Shown one piece after another: positions 55,591 through 58,249 of a DNA stretch of 58,249 bases (within the stretch, counting starts at the first letter, position 1; each line of letters begins with the position of its first letter). Under the pieces are notes generated by a model. That model was not told where the DNA came from and made no database searches. It was given only the letters and a program-made list of their open reading frames with translations. Source of the stretch: Saprospirales bacterium (lineage in GTDB: Bacteria > Bacteroidota > Bacteroidia > Chitinophagales > Saprospiraceae); NCBI GenBank assembly GCA_002698985.1, contig PAAY01000026.1, positions 1-58,249 of the forward strand. Direction: 5' to 3'. The position numbers and the translations under genes were made by a program.

Positions 55591-56343
55591 ATGAGCGACA
55601 GACGAAGGTTTCTTCACAAATGCACTTTGGCAATTTTAGCATCCGCAATGCCGGGCCTGCCCGCACTCAATGCCTTCCCCGAATCATCGGGCAGAGGCAA
55701 GAACAATACCAGCGCCGGTAAAACCATCCTCTTTCAGGGCGACAGCATCACCGATGCCGGTCGCGACCGCGGTCACTACTACCCCAACGATGGCCGCGGC
55801 ATGGGCGGCGGCTATGTGCGCATGGTGGCATCCACCTTGCTGGGTGAAGAGCCCGAAGCCGGCTACCGCATCTACAACCGCGGCATCAGCGGCAACAAGG
55901 TCTATCAACTGGCCGACCGTTGGCAAGACGACTGCCTCCAGCTCCGCCCCGATGTGCTCAGCATCCTCATCGGCGTTAACGACTTCTGGCACACCCTCGA
56001 CTTCAACTACCAGGGTACCGCCGAGACCTACGAAAACGACTTCCGGGACTTGCTGAAACGCACCCTCAACGAACTGCCCGACCTGCAGCTCATCATCGCC
56101 GAACCCTTTGCTGTGGCCGGTGGCAGCGCCATCACCGAAAAATGGGAAGCTTTCAAGCCCTACCAGCAGGCTGCCCGCCGCATCGCCACGGAATTCAACG
56201 CCGCCTTCATCCCACTGCAAAGCATTTTCGACGAAGCCCTCAAACACGCCCCCGCCAGCTACTGGGCCCCGGATGGCGTGCACCCCTCCATGGCCGGCGA
56301 TTACCTCATGGCGCAGGCCTGGCTGAAAGCGATGAGAGGATGA
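55591..56343 (+). CDS. SGNH/GDSL hydrolase with twin-arginine signal
   Basis: This 250-residue esterase starts at the ATG at 55591, after an AAAGGA that may help initiation. The N-terminus MSDRRRFLHKCTLAILASAM is a Tat signal. Block I (Ser nucleophile) is ILFQGDSITDAGRD, block II has NRGISGNK, block III IGVNDFWH, and block V DGVHPSMAG with the catalytic Asp and His. It probably removes acetyl or other acyl groups from a carbohydrate after export folded. The gene ends inside a GGATGAGGAATC tract that carries a 40-base palindrome. Substrate is not predictable. Confidence 0.93.
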   Translation: MSDRRRFLHKCTLAILASAMPGLPALNAFPESSGRGKNNTSAGKTILFQGDSITDAGRDRGHYYPNDGRGMGGGYVRMVASTLLGEEPEAGYRIYNRGISGNKVYQLADRWQDDCLQLRPDVLSILIGVNDFWHTLDFNYQGTAETYENDFRDLLKRTLNELPDLQLIIAEPFAVAGGSAITEKWEAFKPYQQAARRIATEFNAAFIPLQSIFDEALKHAPASYWAPDGVHPSMAGDYLMAQAWLKAMRG

Positions 56344-56718
56344 GGAATCCCTGTCTGCCGACCCGTCTGCCGCCGGGCAGGCAGACAGGGAGGAATCGAG
56401 GATTTGAGGATTTGAGGAATCGAGCAGCGCAGTCGGTGTTATTTCTGGTGCTGTCGATTATTAAGGCCAGTTAGCAGCCCTTGTCAGTTCCTCAGTTCCT
56501 CAGTTCTTCAGTTCTTGAGTCCACTGCAAAAAGCCATTTTCATTTGGAGTTGCCTGCAAGAGTCGTTGGTTGAGAGAGGTTGATTTTATTCTAAAGTTAT
56601 GGTTTACAGAAGTTTAGGAGCGATCGATCGCAACCTCTCTAAACTTCTCTAAACTTCTCTAAACCTCTCTCAACTCCTCTCAACCACCGAGCGCACTTTT
56701 TGCAGTGCGCTCAGTTCT
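56344..56718. repeat. Repeat-filled gap: purine tract, 40-base palindrome, pyrimidine tracts
   Basis: A 40-base palindrome at 56350-56389 (arms CCTGTCTGCC and GGCAGACAGG) interrupts GAGGAATC units. Pyrimidine words CAGTTCCTCAGTTCTTCAG (56486-56520) and CTCTCTAAACTTCTCTAAAC (56630-56690) follow. A perfect hairpin GAGCGCACT/AGTGCGCTC at about 56688-56711 could terminate the minus-strand oxidase gene. I find no gene here. Confidence 0.7.
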
Positions 56719-57903
56719 TCAGTTCTTCAAATCCTCAGTATCAAAAGGATTGAATCTCGCCGCCTCCTTCCGTGCTGTAAGCGGGCGATCCCAGCGGAAA
56801 CGCTGTGCGAAAGGATTGGCCTTTCCTTCCACCACATCGGCGGCGATGCGGCCCAATACCGGGGCGAATTTGAAGCCGTGGCCGCTGCCGCCGCTCATCA
56901 CCATCAGTCCCGGCCGGTTGGGGTGCAAGTCTATCAGAAAATCACTGTCGATGCTGTCGCAATAGCGGCAAACCCGGGTGGCCGCCACAGGCACATCCGT
57001 CAGACCGGGCAAGGCCGTGGCAAGAAACTGCCGGAAGGCCTCCCATTCCTTTTGCGGGATGCTCCACTTACTATCCGCATCGGGCAGGATGCCGGGGCCG
57101 TGGCGGGCTATTTTCAGAATGCCGTTTTTCTGAGCGGGGAAACCGTACCAGCCGGTGTTAGAGATGTCGGCGCACCAGCCGGGCATGTTGAGCCAGAATT
57201 GACTTTTTTCCGAAGGTAAAAGCAAATGAAACACCGGCTGGCCCACCGCCCGCAGCCGCTTCCTAAGTTCCGGCAGCAGGGCCAGCGTCCAGGCACCTGC
57301 CGCCAGGATGGTGAGATCTGCAAGGTGTTTCCGGCCGGAGGTGCTTTCAAAACCGGCAATGCGGCCCTTTTCTTCCAGCAGCTTATTCATTCCTTCGCCT
57401 GCGGCAACGTGCACCCCGGCCTGTTGGCACCAACGTGCCAGTAGCTCCACCACCCTGCCGCTGGCCGCCCAGCCCGCTTTTGGGTTGAAATATGCCGCTT
57501 CGTATTTCCCTTCGGCAAAAACAGGGAATCGCTGCGCAATTCCGGCAGCATCCAGTCGCTCCAGTGTGTAGCCGCGCTCTGACAGGAGCCGGTAACTTTC
57601 ATGTTCAAACCCACCTTCGGAAAAGGCCTTTTCCGACAACAGCAAAAAGCCCACCTGGCGGTAGAGCTCCTCCCCTGCCCTTTCGTTCCACGCCTGCCAA
57701 AGCGGAAAGGCCTGCTCCATCAGTCCGGTGTAAAAAACATCCGCCCCGTAGTCCGCCCGCACCAGCTTGGAAATATCCGTGGAGGATGCATCCGGATGCG
57801 GGATGGGTCCGGCGTCGAATACCCGCACCGCATGGCCCCGCTGCCGCAGCTCCAACGCTACCGAAAGGCCGAACACCCCGCCACCGATGATCTGTATGCG
57901 CAT
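56719..57903 (-). CDS. FAD-dependent oxidase of the DAO/sarcosine-oxidase type
   Basis: This 394-residue flavoprotein has the N-terminal FAD motif IQIIGGGVFGLSVALELRQR and the DAO-family middle and end (DLTILAAGAWT; PGLMVMSGGSGHGFKFAPVLG, a sequence typical of covalent or tight FAD sites in sarcosine and N-methyltryptophan oxidases). It should oxidise an N-methyl or D-amino compound to an imine, releasing hydrogen peroxide. No signal peptide. The stop faces the repeat-rich gap on its right; no operon partner is seen. The amine substrate is unknown. Confidence 0.88.
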   Translation of the reverse strand: MRIQIIGGGVFGLSVALELRQRGHAVRVFDAGPIPHPDASSTDISKLVRADYGADVFYTGLMEQAFPLWQAWNERAGEELYRQVGFLLLSEKAFSEGGFEHESYRLLSERGYTLERLDAAGIAQRFPVFAEGKYEAAYFNPKAGWAASGRVVELLARWCQQAGVHVAAGEGMNKLLEEKGRIAGFESTSGRKHLADLTILAAGAWTLALLPELRKRLRAVGQPVFHLLLPSEKSQFWLNMPGWCADISNTGWYGFPAQKNGILKIARHGPGILPDADSKWSIPQKEWEAFRQFLATALPGLTDVPVAATRVCRYCDSIDSDFLIDLHPNRPGLMVMSGGSGHGFKFAPVLGRIAADVVEGKANPFAQRFRWDRPLTARKEAARFNPFDTEDLKN

Positions 57904-58035
57904 GGTTGATTTTTTGCGCAGCTAAGAAAGGGAAAAAGGAGGTGAATGCACCAACTTTGATTTGGTGAAAAAATGGCCCGGAATTCATGCCGGTTTGCGA
58001 AGCAGGGTTCCGCACCCACCTTTGTAAGTTTATTG
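57904..58035. other. Short intergenic gap
   Basis: Nothing specific is seen between the oxidase start and the partial gene at the window edge; no terminator hairpin is evident for the incoming minus-strand gene. Confidence 0.4.
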
Positions 58036-58249
58036 TTATTTCACCTCTTTCAACTTAGACAAAGTGTACTCAGCTTCCTTTTTTATCGTCTCAGCCATTC
58101 TTTTGGAAACCTCACCGAATGCCTGTTCATCATCCTGTACATTATTTAAACGCTCATTGGATGATTCTATATCCCGCTTAGCTGTTTCTATCAAGTATTT
58201 TGAATATTGGTTGGCCTTTGATGGCACCAGGTATTCTTTTAATGCCAAA
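58036..58249 (-). CDS. Partial gene, C-terminal coiled-coil-like fragment
   Basis: The frame enters from the right window edge and ends at 58036, giving about 70 residues rich in Glu, Lys, Ala and Leu (RDIESSNERLNNVQDDEQA, then KKEAEYTLSKLKEVK), consistent with a helical coiled coil. The first codon in the window is TTG, so a start there is possible but truncation is more likely. No family is recognised. Confidence 0.5.
   Translation of the reverse strand, partial: LALKEYLVPSKANQYSKYLIETAKRDIESSNERLNNVQDDEQAFGEVSKRMAETIKKEAEYTLSKLKEVK

Overview
The window looks like DNA from a Bacteroidota bacterium, most likely of the Saprospiria type. Four large secreted proteins end in type IX secretion (T9SS) sorting domains with the motif YPNPA or a close variant. 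Putative promoters carry the TAnnTTTG -7 box, clear Shine-Dalgarno sites are rare, and Bacteroidota-typical families are common (split YbhF-type exporters, FG-GAP/T9SS proteins, a NifJ cluster with GltD-like and dihydroorotate-dehydrogenase-like partners). The species call is inference; no database was searched.

Layout. 1-3.2 kb: patatin phospholipase, an RluA pseudouridine synthase and a plasmid-type replication initiator (minus strand). 3.2-6.2 kb: a complete plasmid-style maintenance region, with iterons at 22-bp phase, an AT-rich stretch, ParA, a small ribbon-helix-helix partner, and a centromere-like field of TAACGAAA/TTTCGTTA palindromes. 6.3-14.4 kb: a 2047-residue modular T9SS sugar-dehydrogenase protein, a DUF2541 protein and another T9SS protein. 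14.7-18.2 kb: dimethylarginine hydrolase, GMC oxidoreductase, YdeI-like protein. 18.2-28.4 kb: a TolC/HlyD/ABC-2 exporter set with a regulator, interrupted by three unrelated genes. 28.4-31.8 kb: three exported proteins on the minus strand. 32.0-34.1 kb: tRNA-Arg(CCT), three broken copies of the same tRNA, a GIY-YIG nuclease gene lodged among them, short palindromes inserted inside the tRNA copies, and an IS630-type element. 34.7-42.4 kb: methyltransferase, MpaB/Lcp-type oxygenase and a giant kinase-ATPase-GAF-cyclase. 43-47.6 kb: FtsH and a T9SS glycosidase. 48.2-54.9 kb: GltD-like, NifJ and DHOD-like genes. 55-58.2 kb: lipoprotein, SGNH hydrolase, FAD oxidase and a gene cut by the window edge.

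Two themes stand out. First, an iteron/ParA replicon sits among genes that look chromosomal (ftsH, a tRNA, nifJ), so the window may be part of a chromid or megaplasmid, or an integrated plasmid. Second, intergenic DNA is built from unusual repeats: purine-rich tracts that begin at stop codons, pyrimidine-rich tracts before starts, and short perfect palindromes inserted next to 5'-GA(A/G) in those tracts and inside tRNA copies. The tRNA-Arg/GIY-YIG/palindrome array is the best candidate for an undescribed mobile system.
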